Positions 1-11,670 of a stretch of 64,000 nucleotides of DNA are shown here, piece by piece; the stretch's first letter is position 1, and each line of letters begins with the position of its first letter. The notes under the pieces are model-generated. The model made no database searches, was not told the origin of the DNA, and saw only the letters and a program-made list of their open reading frames with translations. The stretch is from Symsagittifera roscoffensis (taxonomy: Eukaryota > Xenacoelomorpha > Acoela > Convolutidae): contig NC_087067.1 of NCBI RefSeq assembly GCF_963678635.1, positions 25,923,547-25,987,546 on the forward strand, in the 5' to 3' direction. The translations under genes were made by a program, and so were the position numbers.

Positions 1-472
1 GACGGCTACGGTGAATGGAAAGAACGCTTGGAAGTGATTTGCGTCGGACTCGGTTTTCTCAGATCAGCGAGGTGTAGCCATCAGTGGTTTTCGATAGTAA
101 GTCAGCGTAGTAGGATGAGTCACTTGTAGGGTTTTTGAGCGTCATGATCCAGTTTCGGGCTCTACATCTCTTTCGGTTTGATCTGGTAGATATTTGATCT
201 TGTTCATACAATAACTATAACATATCTGGACAATAAGAAACACGAACTCTTATACCGAACAGCGGTTGCACCTTAGACCGAACGGCCATGCCTCCAGTGG
301 ATTCGGTCAAGAGTTCTACGGTATAGCTCTACAATCAGATGAGGATTTAACCGACCTATACCAGATGAGACTAACAGCTTACGTGCGATTCAAATCTACA
401 ATTAACGCCGCCGTCAACGATACAATTAACCGTCCCAACTATGCTAAGTACGAAAGCAGCCCCAAAAGCTGA
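1..472 (+). CDS. 3' end of an unidentified gene, two exons
   Basis: I do not recognise the product. Two open stretches join in phase: 1-96 (32 codons, open from the window edge) ends at the consensus donor GTAAGT (97-102), and 263-472 starts after the acceptor CAG (260-262), giving a 166-base intron. Both sides are phase 0. The joined stretch encodes about 101 residues and ends with TGA at 470-472. The region is clearly less A+T-rich than what follows, as real exons here are. The second exon is polar and contains FGQEFYGIALQSDEDL and two Asn-Asp/Asn-Arg stretches; no membrane segment is seen. The nearest AATAAA is at about 692. The acceptor has a weak pyrimidine tract, which is the main doubt. 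The upstream part of the gene is outside the window. Confidence 0.4.
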
Positions 473-1942
473 AGAAAATACTCGCAATTACACGAGGATA
501 GAGCGAGACGCAGCGTCTATGATATATTAACTAAATATACTGATAAAGGCTAATGTAATTATATTTTGATTAATTTACTCGTTTATCAAGTCAGCATAGA
601 TAATCGAGTGTTTTTAAGCAAACAAGATTTTTTATTTTCCACTTTTGCTAATTTCATTTTTTTCCACTGTTTTCATATCGTAAACACTAAATAATAAATC
701 GTACCACATAGGGAGTGAAAATTACCATAAATGGAGTTTGGCCGAATATAGATTAATGTCACCATAACCTTAAAATCATTCGAGGAGCAGTTTTTCTCGA
801 CGCGGTGCGAGGTTTTTGAATTTTTGTAGGAATTGGAGTTGCGACTGAAAAATTTTAATAAGCTAGAGAACTTGGTTCTGTTGTGTCTTTTTACCCTTGC
901 GATATGAAAGTGTTGCAACCGGCTACTACACTTTTTGCCCGTAAAGATTTTTTTTTCACTGAAAGAATCAAATGGGAATCAGTATATTTCATTACCTGTG
1001 AATCACAAGCATGGTTAGTGTATTACCTGCATATATGCCATGGGTGCATGTTACATAGGGTTACAATGTAACTGTGATCTGTGCGAAAATTTTCGGAGCT
1101 GAGTTCGGTCGCCTTGAATTGTGTCGGCTTATTTTCCTAATATCTTCATTCTTTTATATGAGACCGGTTGAGCTCTAACGAGATTTTTTTTTGAAAAGTT
1201 TTAATCAACTTATTGAGCCCTCCGGAATATTTTGGGGAAAATAAGCATAAAAAGTTGTCAATATTCTTGGAAAACAGTTTTTTAATGTATTTTTGGCAAT
1301 TTAGGTCAATTAACGACTTTGGTAGAAATTTTTGTAGTTTTTAGTTGCGCAATCTGCTATTTTTTTGCAGTTTGTTTTTGCTTTTAAAGTTTTTTAAAGC
1401 ACCGATTTGGCCTGTTTAGTTTGAAGGTTACGTTCATGCTTGAGACCACAAAATTTGTGGGTTGCGTACGGGCCAGCAGTTGATTTTCTTTTAAAATGTT
1501 TTTTTTTTCTGGGAGAATTTTATTATCGGACTTGTTTGTCTGCTTTTTCGTCAGCTTTTCTTCCGAAACTTATAATTTTTTTCCGGCTGGAGCAAGTTTT
1601 GCCAGAATTGGAAGACTTTTGATTCATTCCTGTAATTTGTAAGTTTGACATTTCTGATTTTCTATACGTGTCTTTTTTATTGTTGCTTATTCACGTCTTT
1701 TTTGCTTAAAAGGTTATTCAGCTAAATTGGTGTGGGCGAAGGTGATATCGACACAGTCACCATATATTGCATCGTTTCAGGGGCAAATGGTTTTTTTTGT
1801 TAATTTCCGGAGGGTGGTAAATCTGGACTTGCTGAACTTCATAGGTCAAAATTTTTTGCTTGATTCATCTTACTCTATTTTCTCTTATTTCTACTTCGGG
1901 CTTTATTTCTGTGGAAGAGAGTGATTTGTTGCCATTTTGTCC
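473..1942. other. A+T-rich intergenic DNA
   Basis: I see no gene here. The stretch is T-rich with many poly-T runs; the short ORFs in it (for example 1440-1622) have homopolymer-driven composition (Phe/Leu/Lys) and no splice or domain support. Confidence 0.5.
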
Positions 1943-2064
1943 TAGCCGGTCCCACCTTGAGGAGGCGGATTAAACTTCGACTCCTCCAACCGTGACCGAA
2001 GTCTGATGCGAACCAGCAACCTTCGTGTTAAAGGCCGTGCGTCATACTCACTCGGCCACGGCTG
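1943..2064 (-). mobile_element. tRNA-Ser-like SINE, minus copy
   Basis: Read on the minus strand, this begins GCAGCCGTGGCCGAGTGAG, which resembles the 5' half of a tRNA-Ser with its A box. It has a B box GGTTCGCATC and then a non-tRNA body ending near TCCTCAAGGTGGGACCGG. The same head and body recur in the opposite orientation at 2373. The tRNA cloverleaf is degraded, so this is a retroposon head and not a working tRNA. The family assignment rests on the shared structure of the two copies. Confidence 0.7.
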
Positions 2065-2372
2065 CTTGAGTTCAACGATAGTCTACCCACGTTTTGTCGT
2101 CATAAGTGACGTTTGATAATTTTCTCTGTATGGTAATTTAATGCTGTCCACTGTGTTTCTCGGAATGTGTTGCTAAAATTGAACATCACATCATCTAAGA
2201 CAAACGTGAGAAGTTTTTATGGACATTGCTTTTGGCTTTTGGTCAGGCAGGTTTTTTCCGACATACTGGCCTCACCCTTCTGTGTCAAATTGTCAAATTG
2301 GAGTGGGAAGCACCCAACCTAAGATATAATTACTTTCAATTTTTTGAGTAAGTTCAGAACAATAATTTGAGA

Positions 2373-2560
2373 GCAGCCGTGACCGAGTGGTTAAGATGGG
2401 CGGCTTTTAACACAAACGTCGTAGGTTTGAATCAGGCTTCGATCATGGTTGGAGGGGTCCCAGTGTCATCCGCCTCCTCAAGGTGGTACGGGCTGCGGAA
2501 AATGGATGACTTCCCTCGCTCTGACTGAATAAAAGGTCCAAGGTTGAAAGGTTGGAGCTG
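2373..2560 (+). mobile_element. tRNA-Ser-like SINE, plus copy
   Basis: This starts GCAGCCGTGACCGAGTGG (A-box region). The B box GGTTTGAATC is at about 2424-2433. A conserved body, TCCTCAAGGTGGTACGG, follows near 2475. A further tail containing AATAAAAGG (about 2528) has no counterpart in the minus copy, which is shorter. The two SINEs lie about 300 bases apart as an inverted pair, so a read-through RNA could pair over about 120 bases. Confidence 0.7.
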
Positions 2561-2820
2561 GGCAGGGGCTTAATAGAAAACAATATCGACTATTATGCAA
2601 ATGCAGTATATGTGTTCAACAGAACAGAGTTTACTCATACAAGAATACGTTACCTTCATGTTTCTGTTTTTTTTTTGTGCATAGGTGAAAACTTTCATGA
2701 ATAAATATATTTTTTGAATTGAATAAATACATGTCATCTATAATAAATCATTTGAGGGGAAATCGAATCGTGTTCACATTGAGTTTGATTCGAAAAACTG
2801 CAGCCGTTGACCTTTTTATC

Positions 2821-5237
2821 TCAATTAGTGGTTGCAGCATTTAGTTCCAATTTCACATTGATGCCATTATGTTGGGTGTCTACGTGTCGTTTCAAATCCA
2901 CCTTCCGCTGGAATGCACGCTGACATAACGAACATTGGAACGGTTTGTAGCCAGTGTGTTTGCGAGCATGTGTGATCAAATTGCTGGACTGACTGAATGC
3001 TTTCCCACACACACTGCATTTATGAGGCTTCTCGCCTGAATAAAAAATATCATTATTTTGATGATTTTGTAGCAGAGACTTGCGTTGAGATTCAGTTGAT
3101 TTAGGGCCGGAGTTATAAAAAAATTCGTCTCTTTGGTCGGCTAAATTGATTTTCCTAGCTCACCCAAAACACTGAAAAGACCCTATTTAGACCCTATAAA
3201 TGTGTGTGATTATTTGTTGTTCCAGCAATTCTTTTGTTTGTATTGTAGCTGTTTTCTTGATTAATTTGAACCACACTTATTTGTGCAGATTGTTCCTTCT
3301 TTACCTATTAATAGATGAATATTATAACCCAATGAAATAAGAAAGCTACTAATTTTTCTATAATTAAATATTTTCCATTTGTTTTGCTGCTTTGTTTATT
3401 TTATAACTTCAGTTCACTTTTTAGTCACAACGAGAATAAACATTTAGAAAAAATTAACATTTAGAAAAAATTAACATTTAGAAAAATTTGTTTTGCACTT
3501 GTTCTGAAAAACAGCAAATGGGTTGATGTATTTGACTGATGTTGAAAATATTTGAAGCTAAGATTGAAAGATCAACTTTTCAGTAAGCCATCCTCCCTTC
3601 CTTGGTTACATTGCATCTTTGGTTTAGTTAATACATGTATATAGGGATGAAGGAAAACAATGATGGAATCAATTTTTTTAAATTATTTGTGCAATTTGTT
3701 TTGCACGCATGAGCCTTTCAACATCTAAATTGTGGAGCATTGTTATTTTTTATGTTACCTGTGTGCGTGTATGTGTGTTTCTTCATGTCTGACTTCTGGT
3801 GGAATCTTTTCCCACAGTATGGACACGGGTATGGCCTAGTGTTGGAGTGGATCATCATATGAGTGGACAAGGTCGAGGACCTCCGAAAACACTTGCCGCA
3901 CTCTTTGCAGTCATAGCCCCCGCTTCCACCTCCTGCTCCTCCCCCTCCGATCACGAGGTTCAGCGCACCCCCTACCTCTCCCACCACGGATCCCCCGGAC
4001 TTTGAGGAAGTCTCACTGCCTGATGGACTGATTTCATTGTGGGAAGCAGATGTCATTGATGATGCAGCACCAATCAGGTCGTCAAAACTCCGTTTCCGAC
4101 TGTTTTGTTCCAACTGTTGCAATGAATCTGATCTATTGTTGGCGCTTAAGTTCTGAAGCATCAGAAATGATGCGATTTCAGGATGCAAAAACTGGCTGCC
4201 TAGTACTGGCTGCCTTGTCTGCATCTTCGAACGATCTAGAACTGATTTGTTTAATGCGTATAATTGTCTCTGAACTTCGGCATTTACGAACTGGTTTCTC
4301 TGAATTTGAGCCAGAATGTTCTGATTATTCATCTGCTGCGAATTGAGGTTTGCTATCTCGGTTAGTGTCAATTGGTTTTGAATATGATTCGAGGGTTTGA
4401 TGGCATTGGATGAAAGAAGTTGTTGCCATTGGTGCAAGTGGTTGAAAGATTTGATTTGGGGGAAACTCAGAGGTGCTTGAGGAATGCTCGTTAGCTGGTT
4501 GTTGCTTATACTGGAGTTGAGTTTAAACAGTTCAGCGGTTAAACGAAGTTGACTACTGTTTTCTGCTGTTGACTGTCGGCTTCTGTGGTTATGCGTAATG
4601 CTTGATGGATGATTATTCATTTGCATGTCTGCACACTTAGTTTTCAAAGACTGTTGGGATGCTGATTGAGCTAGGGATGGTTTGTTGAAACCACCGAGGG
4701 TTCCCAGGGCGTTATTTGCTGAAAAACAATCAAAAAGCTGAAGTTTTTTTTGGTGAAAAAAAAGTTATTTACAATCTAAGTTCTGCGACTTGATGTCAAA
4801 AATTGGCCTTAATTATCGGATTTGTGGCAAAATAAGAATAATGAGAATGACAAGAAATTGAAAATGTTATAAACCTTTTAGAAGCTGCTGAATCATTTGT
4901 TCTTGTCTGATGTGTGGCGAAAATAGTTGGGGACAATTATTGAAGCTGCTTTTGCATTGATTTGCCCCCGTCAGATTACTTCTCATTGCATCTGTTATTG
5001 ATCCTCTTTCCAACTGTGAATTAACTTTCCTCGCCGAGTCATCTGAGTTCTTATTCGGAATCAATGTGGAATCATCTGTGGATTTGAGTAGCGTGCCAGT
5101 GCCGAGTTTGGATATCAATCGAAGCGTGTCCATTTTCGCCGAAACTTCCAAGCTGTGTGCTTTATCTTGCGCTGCTGGATCCGATTTAGTTTGCACGCCT
5201 TCAGATTCATCGATATGAGGCTGCCAAATTCCACTTC
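2821..5237 (-). CDS. gfi1: GFI1/Senseless-type zinc-finger transcription factor (5' exon missing)
   Basis: Exons on the minus strand: 5237-4875, 4718-3759 and 3035-2821, with phases 1/1 matching at both junctions and GT/AG ends throughout; the stop is TGA at 2823-2821. About 511 residues are visible. The first two thirds are low-complexity Ser/Asn/Gln-rich, then a Gly-rich stretch, then four C2H2 fingers at about residues 388-495. The fingers read [57 protein letters not shown] and [19 protein letters not shown], which is diagnostic for the GFI1/Senseless family (fingers 3-6 of vertebrate GFI1). The last intron splits the linker between fingers 2 and 3. Family members are nuclear DNA-binding factors in sensory and blood cell fate, usually repressors through an N-terminal SNAG motif. 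The visible 5' exon starts at an acceptor (AG 5239-5238), so the start codon and any SNAG motif lie further upstream. I did not find them, and they may lie inside the STARD7-like gene. Family call very sure; the N-terminus is open. Confidence 0.93.
3036..3758 (-). other. GFI1 intron with short repeats
   Basis: Intron between the second and third visible GFI1 exons. It holds a copy of the dispersed core GGTCGNCYAAATTGATTTT-type repeat near 3135-3160 and a three-copy 17-base repeat (AACATTTAGAAAAAATT) at about 3439-3487. I see no exon in it. Confidence 0.6.
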
Positions 5238-5507
5238 CTAAACAAAATTGGATGTTGAATTAAAATGATTTGATAATGATGGTTGATAGTGGAAAAATGC
5301 GTGATTATTTGACTAAAAATACCCTCCTTTTTCCTTCTGATTCGGTGATCATCATAATAATAGGAGGATGGGGGAGGTAAGTAGTTGTATTAATTGTGAA
5401 TGGAAATGCAGCGAATGTATTATGATTGCAGACTCCCAGAAGACAGCAGTCTCTCTCTTGTATTTCTTAGAATGAGCTAACTTTGTTTTTAAGAAAGAAT
5501 GTGAGAG
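5238..5507. promoter_or_regulatory. Head-to-head interval between GFI1 and STARD7-like
   Basis: The 270 bases between the GFI1 5'-most visible exon (-) and the STARD7-like ATG (+). It contains a consensus plus-strand donor, GAG|GTAAGT (exon end 5376), and plus-strand acceptor candidates at 5469-5470 and 5492-5493. A 5'-untranslated exon of the STARD7-like gene may therefore end at 5376. No TATA element is obvious. Shared promoter use is an inference from spacing only, because GFI1 must have another exon further upstream. Confidence 0.4.
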
Positions 5508-8500
5508 ATGCTAGACCGTATGATACGAGAGTATCTAGCTGCTGGTTTTCGCCTCCATAAACTTGCACAAAATTCGGCAAGGAGATGCTCTAAATGGCCG
5601 ACTATTTTCAAGATTTTATACCGACGCTCGACTTTAGCCTGGAGCCACTTTCGAAGAATTCCCATTTCAAAGTTTCTACCTCCGAAAAGACAGTTGATCG
5701 CCCTAACTGCAACAACTCCTTTCTTGCCAACTGGTTTTGTGCACGCCGAAGAACTTGCAGAAAGTGACCTTGAAACGTTGAAAATGAGATTGGCAGATGA
5801 GTTGCTGTCGGTTGAAGAAATGAAAGCGTGTGTGAATACTTTTCAAGAAGTGAAGGATACGATGAGAAAAAAGGGGGGAGAGGAGAATGATGCGGATTCT
5901 GGAAAAGCAGTCAAAGAGAAAAAAGGAAAAGACGACGACTGGGACTTGATAATGGACAAAGAAGATATGAAAATTTGGAGAAAACAAGTGCCTGATTCTT
6001 CATTGATCTACTACAGGTTAGAAATTGATCTAGGATGTCAAAAGAGCGTTTCGAAGAAAAAATGTGCTCGATTTCAATACTTACAAACAGTCTTGCTGTA
6101 TAAAAATCTTACGCAGCTATTCTGACGTTATGATGGCATGTCAGTCAATAAAGTTTCTACCACTTTTGGGTGTGTTTAGTATTTTTATGTCTTTGTTTCC
6201 CACGCAAAATCAGGTTCCCCAAATAACTATCACAATAAGTTGAGTGATATGTCATAATAAATCCCTCTCTGTCGTGATTCGAGCGACATAAAAATTTTTT
6301 CTAAAAGTTTTCCCAGTGTCGAGAAAAACTGATAAGAAAATAGAAATTTAATGGGAAAACGAGCTTCTATTATTTCTCATGTATATCTTATTATTTCTCA
6401 TTAAATTTTTCGTGTAGATATTCCTTGGTTTTCAATAAACAAAAAAAAATCAAAGAAATATTGTAAAAAATGAAACAATTCAACATTGCGTTTGACATTT
6501 TTGTATTTTTTGTTTTGTGATTCAAAGACAAATGTCAATGAAGAACAGATACTAATGCTCTGAGCGTTTTTAGGTCCTACATCCTCAGTGATAATGAAAT
6601 GAAAACGGCCTAAATTTGAAAAATATTTGACTCTTGAATTATATATATTTTTGTTAAATATGGTTGGAACATTTTGCGCTAAATGCTACACAGCTACCGG
6701 CTACTCCTGTATTGATTAGTTATGTTTGTGTGTTTTTTCAAGATTGTGAGCTTTGTTTTAAAAATTGTTTAATGTATGTTATGCTGTATCTAGATGCTAC
6801 GGGAGGATAGAAAACATCGCCTCATCTGCCTTCTTCAAAGTGCAGTTCGAGGACGAAATGAGGAAACAGTCGGACAAATACGTCAAAGTTCTCACTTCGA
6901 ACCCAGTCTGTCTAAACCACTCATTCCCGAACTCCTCTCCAAAACCACCACTCAGGGTAGAGAACAACGAGGAGGCTTCTTGTGAAGAAGTGGAAGTGGA
7001 CGTGGAAACGGAGACCAATTGCATTAAGGGGTTCGACGATGTGTTGTGGGTCCATTCATTCCCTTTTCCTCTCAAGTGCAGGCTCTACAGGTTGGTTAAA
7101 CTCAGGAAACAAATAAAGAACTCAGGGCTGCGAACGAGATTCCAGCAAATGGCTCGAATGTGCTATAATATAATATTACCGACCTTTCAGTCGTGATTCG
7201 GTTTCTATAAGTATATAATCAAAACAGTTGTCTCAGTTTCGAGAATAACTAGTGAGAAATTTTTTCTATTTAAGACTAAATTAGACGAAATTTGAAGAGA
7301 GGCTAACATCCTAAAGTTCTACTACATTTTTAATGCTATTCAAGCTACAGTTACCGCTGCTTCTTGAGTTTATTATCTTAATCAGTTGCCTTTTCGAGAT
7401 AAATAAATAACCGGAAATGTAGACAAATTTGCTTAAAAAATACTTTTCGCTTTAAATTTTTTTTTTCGAATTTTTGAATTTCTTTTAAATCAGTTTGGTC
7501 GGTCGGAACATACTGTGCCAACCGGTTATCCTTGTTGAAATATTGTATCTCAATATTTTTGAAGGAGCCCCGAACTAGTGCCGAAGCAACCGCTTCTCAA
7601 AAACGAAATGATTAGCTTAATCATACTGCTGGATCCCAAAAATTTGACTTCCCAATCTTTGACTTTAAATTGAGTTGAGATTTTGAGCTATGACGATTTA
7701 TCGAAGAGGGAAAGGAATTGCGTACGAGCTGCTCAGCGCTTCTTGGAGAACTACTGTTGGTCTCCTGCTTAAGAATTGCGTGCGATTTTTTGGGGAAACT
7801 CTTTAGGGGGGGGGGGGGGAATATCGTATAATTATTTTCCACGAGGTTGTCTTTGTCGGTGTGGGCAGATTGGAAGGTTGTTCTACTTTTAAACTGGGTC
7901 AGATGTCTAGTAGTGATAAAATTTGAATTTCAAACTACACAGAAATAGTGTTAATTGCTCTGATTGAAAAACAGGGTCAATTATGCAGGTTTTGTCGGCC
8001 GAAATCTTTGAATCATTACAACTAGGGCTATCTTTCGAAATTACATGTAGATTGTGAGATTACATGAGAGAAGCATATTATTATGACGTAATCTGCTACA
8101 TTTGAATCAATCCAGTTCTAAATCAGTAATGGACTTAAATCTCAAACGAGCAAGATCCATAGCGTTGAAAAAAGGTTTCAACAAATGCATTTTGAATACA
8201 ACAATTGCGAATGAATTTGAGATTAAGCAGAAATGTTTGAAAGAGAAGACCCTGATAATTTCTAAAAGTTAATCATATCTGAATTGTTTTTAGGTACTTC
8301 CGAAGAGGAGCCTATATACCAGAAGACGAAGTCTTTGTCATCATCAGCAAAAACAACAACAATCACCATCAGCAACACCACTCAGACCCCAAATCACTAG
8401 AAGCGAGTTGTCCCAAAGACGCAGTCCATGTGAAGACATACTACTCCTCATTTGTCATCAGCCCAATTGATGGAGCAAAATCGACTTCTGATTTGGGGTT

Positions 8501-9014
8501 CGAGTATGTGTTGTGCTATGTGGACGATCCTCAAATAGTGCTGCCGAATAAAATTGTTACCATGGCCACTTCAGACGGGATTCCGCGTCTCATGAACCAG
8601 TTAGGAACGGCTGCCAAAGTTGTTTTTGCCTCAGACAAACAGTCCTGCATTGAGGCGTACGAAGAGTATTCGATTGACCCACAAGTTCGCAGAAATTTCC
8701 GAAAAAGGAAAGATGAAAGTAAATCAAAACCACGCGGAGGAAATGATTTCAGGAGTAAAATGTTCATCACGGAAGCGACCGACCACTCGTCTGTTCAAAG
8801 TGCTAACAAATCGGATGATTTTTCCGACCAAGTGCCTTCAAAAATTGACGAAATAATTGCCAAATCGACAGAATTAGTTGCGGAAAAACTTGAAGGTGTT
8901 CCAAAGAGCATAAAACATGAATTAAAACCGATGTACAAAAAACTAAATAGTTTTGTATGGAAAAACAAATTCATTTTTGAAAGAATATCAGATAAAGATA
9001 ATTTTATGGACTAA
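5508..9014 (+). CDS. stard7: STARD7-like START-domain lipid transfer protein
   Basis: Exons 5508-6016, 6794-7090 and 8294-9014. All junctions split an Arg codon after two bases (AG|G or AG|A), with GT/AG ends, giving 508 residues. Residues 1-60 are Arg/Lys-rich with almost no acidic residues, as expected for a mitochondrial targeting sequence; a coiled acidic/Lys-rich stretch follows (82-143). The START domain runs from about 144 to 390: DDWDLIMDKEDMKIWRKQ opens it, LWVHSFPFPLKCRLY marks the centre, and YYSSFVISPIDG and GFEYVLCYVDDPQ come near the end. These match STARD7 in order and spacing. STARD7 carries phosphatidylcholine to mitochondria. Compared with vertebrate STARD7 (about 370 residues) this protein has an acidic insertion in exon 2, an Asn/His/Gln run in exon 3 near residue 290, and a charged 120-residue tail with predicted helix. 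The start is the first ATG after the candidate acceptor at 5493. An earlier ATG at 5499 is followed at once by TGA. Confidence 0.9.
6145..6713 (+). repeat. Dispersed repeat family A, copy in STARD7-like intron 1
   Basis: Shares ordered blocks with the copies at 11950, 16557 and (inverted) 18432: CACGCAAAATCAGGTNCC, then GTGTCGAGAAAAACTGAT-like sequence, and a terminal block GGTTGGAACATTTTGCGCTA followed by ACCGGCTACTCCTG. No ORF or tRNA head is seen. It is a non-autonomous interspersed repeat of about 550 bases whose class I cannot assign. Confidence 0.65.
7187..7545 (+). repeat. Family A repeat, partial copy in STARD7-like intron 2
   Basis: Has the GTCGTGATTCGG block, the TCGAGAATAACTAGTGAG block and the terminal GGTCGGAACATACTGTGCC / ACCGGTTATCCTTG block of family A, in the same orientation as the intron 1 copy. 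The 5' third of the family is missing. A poly-G run (about 7807-7820) lies further downstream in the same intron. Confidence 0.6.
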
Positions 9015-11580
9015 TAGGTTTTATTTTTGTCTACGTACAATTGTATATCAGAGGAAAAATAACAAAATATGTTTTGTTCAATAGGGCTCGAGGATCGTTT
9101 TGTTGATAAGGATCCTCAATAAGGATCGAGGAATTTTTGAGTGTTTTTCTCAAGCTTGTTTGCTTTCATCAGGTTATTGGCGGGTTTGAGAGGCGTTGCT
9201 TAGCCCCCCTCACTCCCCCCCCCCCCCCTCCCCCCCAGGGATTCGACCCCGCTCCCCTTTTTGGTTCTATGTTACAACATCAGTTTTTGACTGAATGACC
9301 TTAAAAAGTTTCCAAATGCGCCTTCAGGGACAATATAAACTAACTGTGAACGAACAGGATCTGTGCGCAAAAAAGTCAATAGCGCGGAAAATCAATGTAA
9401 TTGGCCGACGAAAAAAAAAACTTTTCTTATTTGAGGGTGAATCATTCTATTAGTTGAACATTAACAACAAAAACTTGTACTTACTTTTAGAAGTCAGGTC
9501 CATGGTGTAAAAATTTCCGCGTTTTCTGCCGATTTTCAAATTGTTCAATCTTATTAGTTTTTGATTGTTTTGAAAAGCTTTAAAAACAAAATAATTTAAT
9601 TATTTTATTTACTAGAGGTGCGAGCTCTCTTTTGAAGTTTGCAATAAAATTTTTAAGTCCCGATTGCCCGGTATTTGTAGTTAATAGATTTATGACTTTT
9701 GCTCGATTGCTAACAGCTAATGGCCAATAAAATTGATCTTGCGAATGAAGTGAACTGGGAAAAAGTTTTTCTTCCTCAAGATTTGATCCCGTTGAAAAGG
9801 TGGAGGGTCGCTTTGAAGACTGCGATTAGCCAATCAGAGTAGCGGAGAATATTAGAGGAGGAAACAAGCTGTAGTCAAGTGGCAGATCTGTAGAGATGCA
9901 ACGAATGGGAATAACATATGTAAGAAAGGAAATCAAAGTCAATAGAACATCCGGGTCAACTAGTGTTGCAATTAATTGCATCTTTTTATTTGCAATTTAT
10001 TTATATGTTATAAAAATTTTAGTAAGTTTTGATTTTTTTTTTTCAAAAATGAATTCAAGTTTTGAAGCCAAATTTATCCCAAAGATAATTGAGTTGTTGA
10101 TGCTAGAATTAAATTTTTGTTTCATTTTTTGGGGATTTAAAATAAGTCTTTTGGGCGACTAAATTAGCTGGGTAATCAACTGCTGTTCAAATTAATCTGC
10201 CCTCTTTTTAGTCTTTGAACAGAGTATTGTTTTTGGAATTGTTTTCATTTTCCTCGACTCGACTGGGCTAAGATTGCATACGAGTGTTTTGTTGTGATGT
10301 GTTGTGGGGGGTTGAATTAGAAAATTAATATGGACAGTAAATGAAAATCAATTGAGAGGAGCTGAGTTTTTTTTGATAATAAAGAGAATAGCTTCTTTTC
10401 ATTCATTACTCCTCCAGCTTTTAAAACCATTGAAGTCCATATGTTAAATTTGCAATTTTAATTTACTTTTCTGCTTTTCCAATTTCATCGATCATCGCCT
10501 GGGAAAAGTTGCTTTGGTTTCAAAAGCAACAAGTATACGTTATTTAATTAGATTCCCCCTGCTTGAAATTGTTTTTCTCAGCTTTAAAATTGCTTCTCAA
10601 TTTGCAAACATGTGTCGATTCATAATTTGAGTGATTGTCGAAGATTTGAGTGCTGAAAAAACTCTTTGTTGTTTTTTTTTTAAATAAGATACCCGAATTA
10701 ATTCTGTACATTGATTCATAGTTTAAAATGACTGGGTTACTTCGAAAATATCCTCTAAAAGACTTCTGGTTGACTGACCCAATTTAAAGCGTTTGGTTGG
10801 CCCCGAAATCAAATGTAACCCTTTTTTATCAAGAGCGAATATAGGATTTCCAGTTGGGAGAGAGCAGTTTTTCGAAAAAATACAACAGGTCGGGTCGACA
10901 AAGATATTTTTTGAGCTCTCGTGAAACGCTAGATAATCCACGCCGCCTTCTTCATAAGTCAAATATTTTTGGGTCTCCATGTTTTTGCGAAGTTTATTGC
11001 TGATTTATGAACAGGTTTCGGTTGATATGGAGATTTCTGCTTAAAACTTATAGTAGCCCTATAGTCTTTTATTCTTTGAAAATTTTTGGCAGGTTACCAG
11101 AAATTTTAAGTTGCTGGTTTTTTAGAAGTTTGAAAGTTTTGAGTTCAGAAATTAAGACAGCTAATTTATTGATGAAAAAAATCTCTTCAACTTTTCACGG
11201 TCAAGATAAGAAATTGTGACAGCTTATTTAATGATTTTAAAAATCTTTTCAATTTTTCATTTGTTTGGGGTCATCTGATGCGCTAGTAGGTTTCAAAATT
11301 GTATTTAATGGCGTTTTGGGCTATTTTGGAAGAGTTGTAAAGCAGATATTGCAGATGCTACGAAACAGTAGCGGGTTAAAAGGGTTCCTAAAGGCTGAAT
11401 TTTCTGTCAGTGCTTTACACATGTCGTTGTTTGCGCAATATTGAATTGCCCTAGATCTGTGGTCCGTAGCAGCCCCTATTCAGTTTTTTTTCTGGGAAAA
11501 TTAGCTACCCAGATACACGTCGTATGCCTTCAAGTGATGCATCATGTTCATTTGATGTAGATAATTTTGTTCACAAGATT
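9015..11580. other. Intergenic DNA with poly-C tract and family C repeat
   Basis: Mostly A+T-rich without genes. A C-rich tract at about 9206-9238 is followed by CAGGGATTCGACCCCGC and, at about 9320, GCGCCTTCAGGGACAATATA. The last motif recurs at about 25290 (GCGCCTTCAGGGCCAATATA), so this is a dispersed repeat (family C). The rest shows no domain or splice evidence except the doubtful ORF at 10723. Confidence 0.45.
10723..10980 (-). CDS. Doubtful 85-codon ORF
   Basis: An ATG-started reading frame of mixed composition (METQKYLTYEEGGVDYLAF at the start, SLLEDIFEVTQSF at the end), less homopolymer-driven than other small ORFs here. The frame is closed by TAA about ten codons upstream of the ATG, so it would be single-exon. 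There is no signal peptide, membrane segment or recognised motif. It could be a chance ORF or a remnant of an inserted element. I assign no function. Confidence 0.2.
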   Translation of the reverse strand: METQKYLTYEEGGVDYLAFHESSKNIFVDPTCCIFSKNCSLPTGNPIFALDKKGLHLISGPTKRFKLGQSTRSLLEDIFEVTQSF

Positions 11581-11599
11581 TCGCACGTCAAATTGTTTC

Positions 11600-11670
11600 A
11601 ACTTACTGCATAATAAGACACTTGCTTGAATAGACGTCAGAGGCTTGTGGTTCGAATCCGGCCGGGACCT
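11600..11670 (+). repeat. tRNA-like B-box sequence (SINE remnant)
   Basis: Contains a perfect pol III B box, GGTTCGAATCC, at 11649-11659 and an upstream stretch resembling a decayed tRNA 5' half. No paired acceptor stem is visible, so it is not a working tRNA gene. Similar B boxes occur at 21814, 22130, 22522 and 23612. Confidence 0.4.

Noticed and set aside
673-918. 81-codon minus-strand ORF in A+T-rich DNA
   Set aside because: Composition is driven by A+T bias, with no splice sites, domain or counterpart; the same applies to most 60-100 codon ORFs outside the listed exons.
2373-2445. Functional tRNA-Ser gene
   Set aside because: The anticodon and T arms do not pair well and the same body follows another copy, so it is a SINE head.
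3799-4346. Plus-strand ORFs opposite GFI1 (3799-4005 and 4050-4346)
   Set aside because: They are antisense shadows of the GFI1 coding exon and show no family features.
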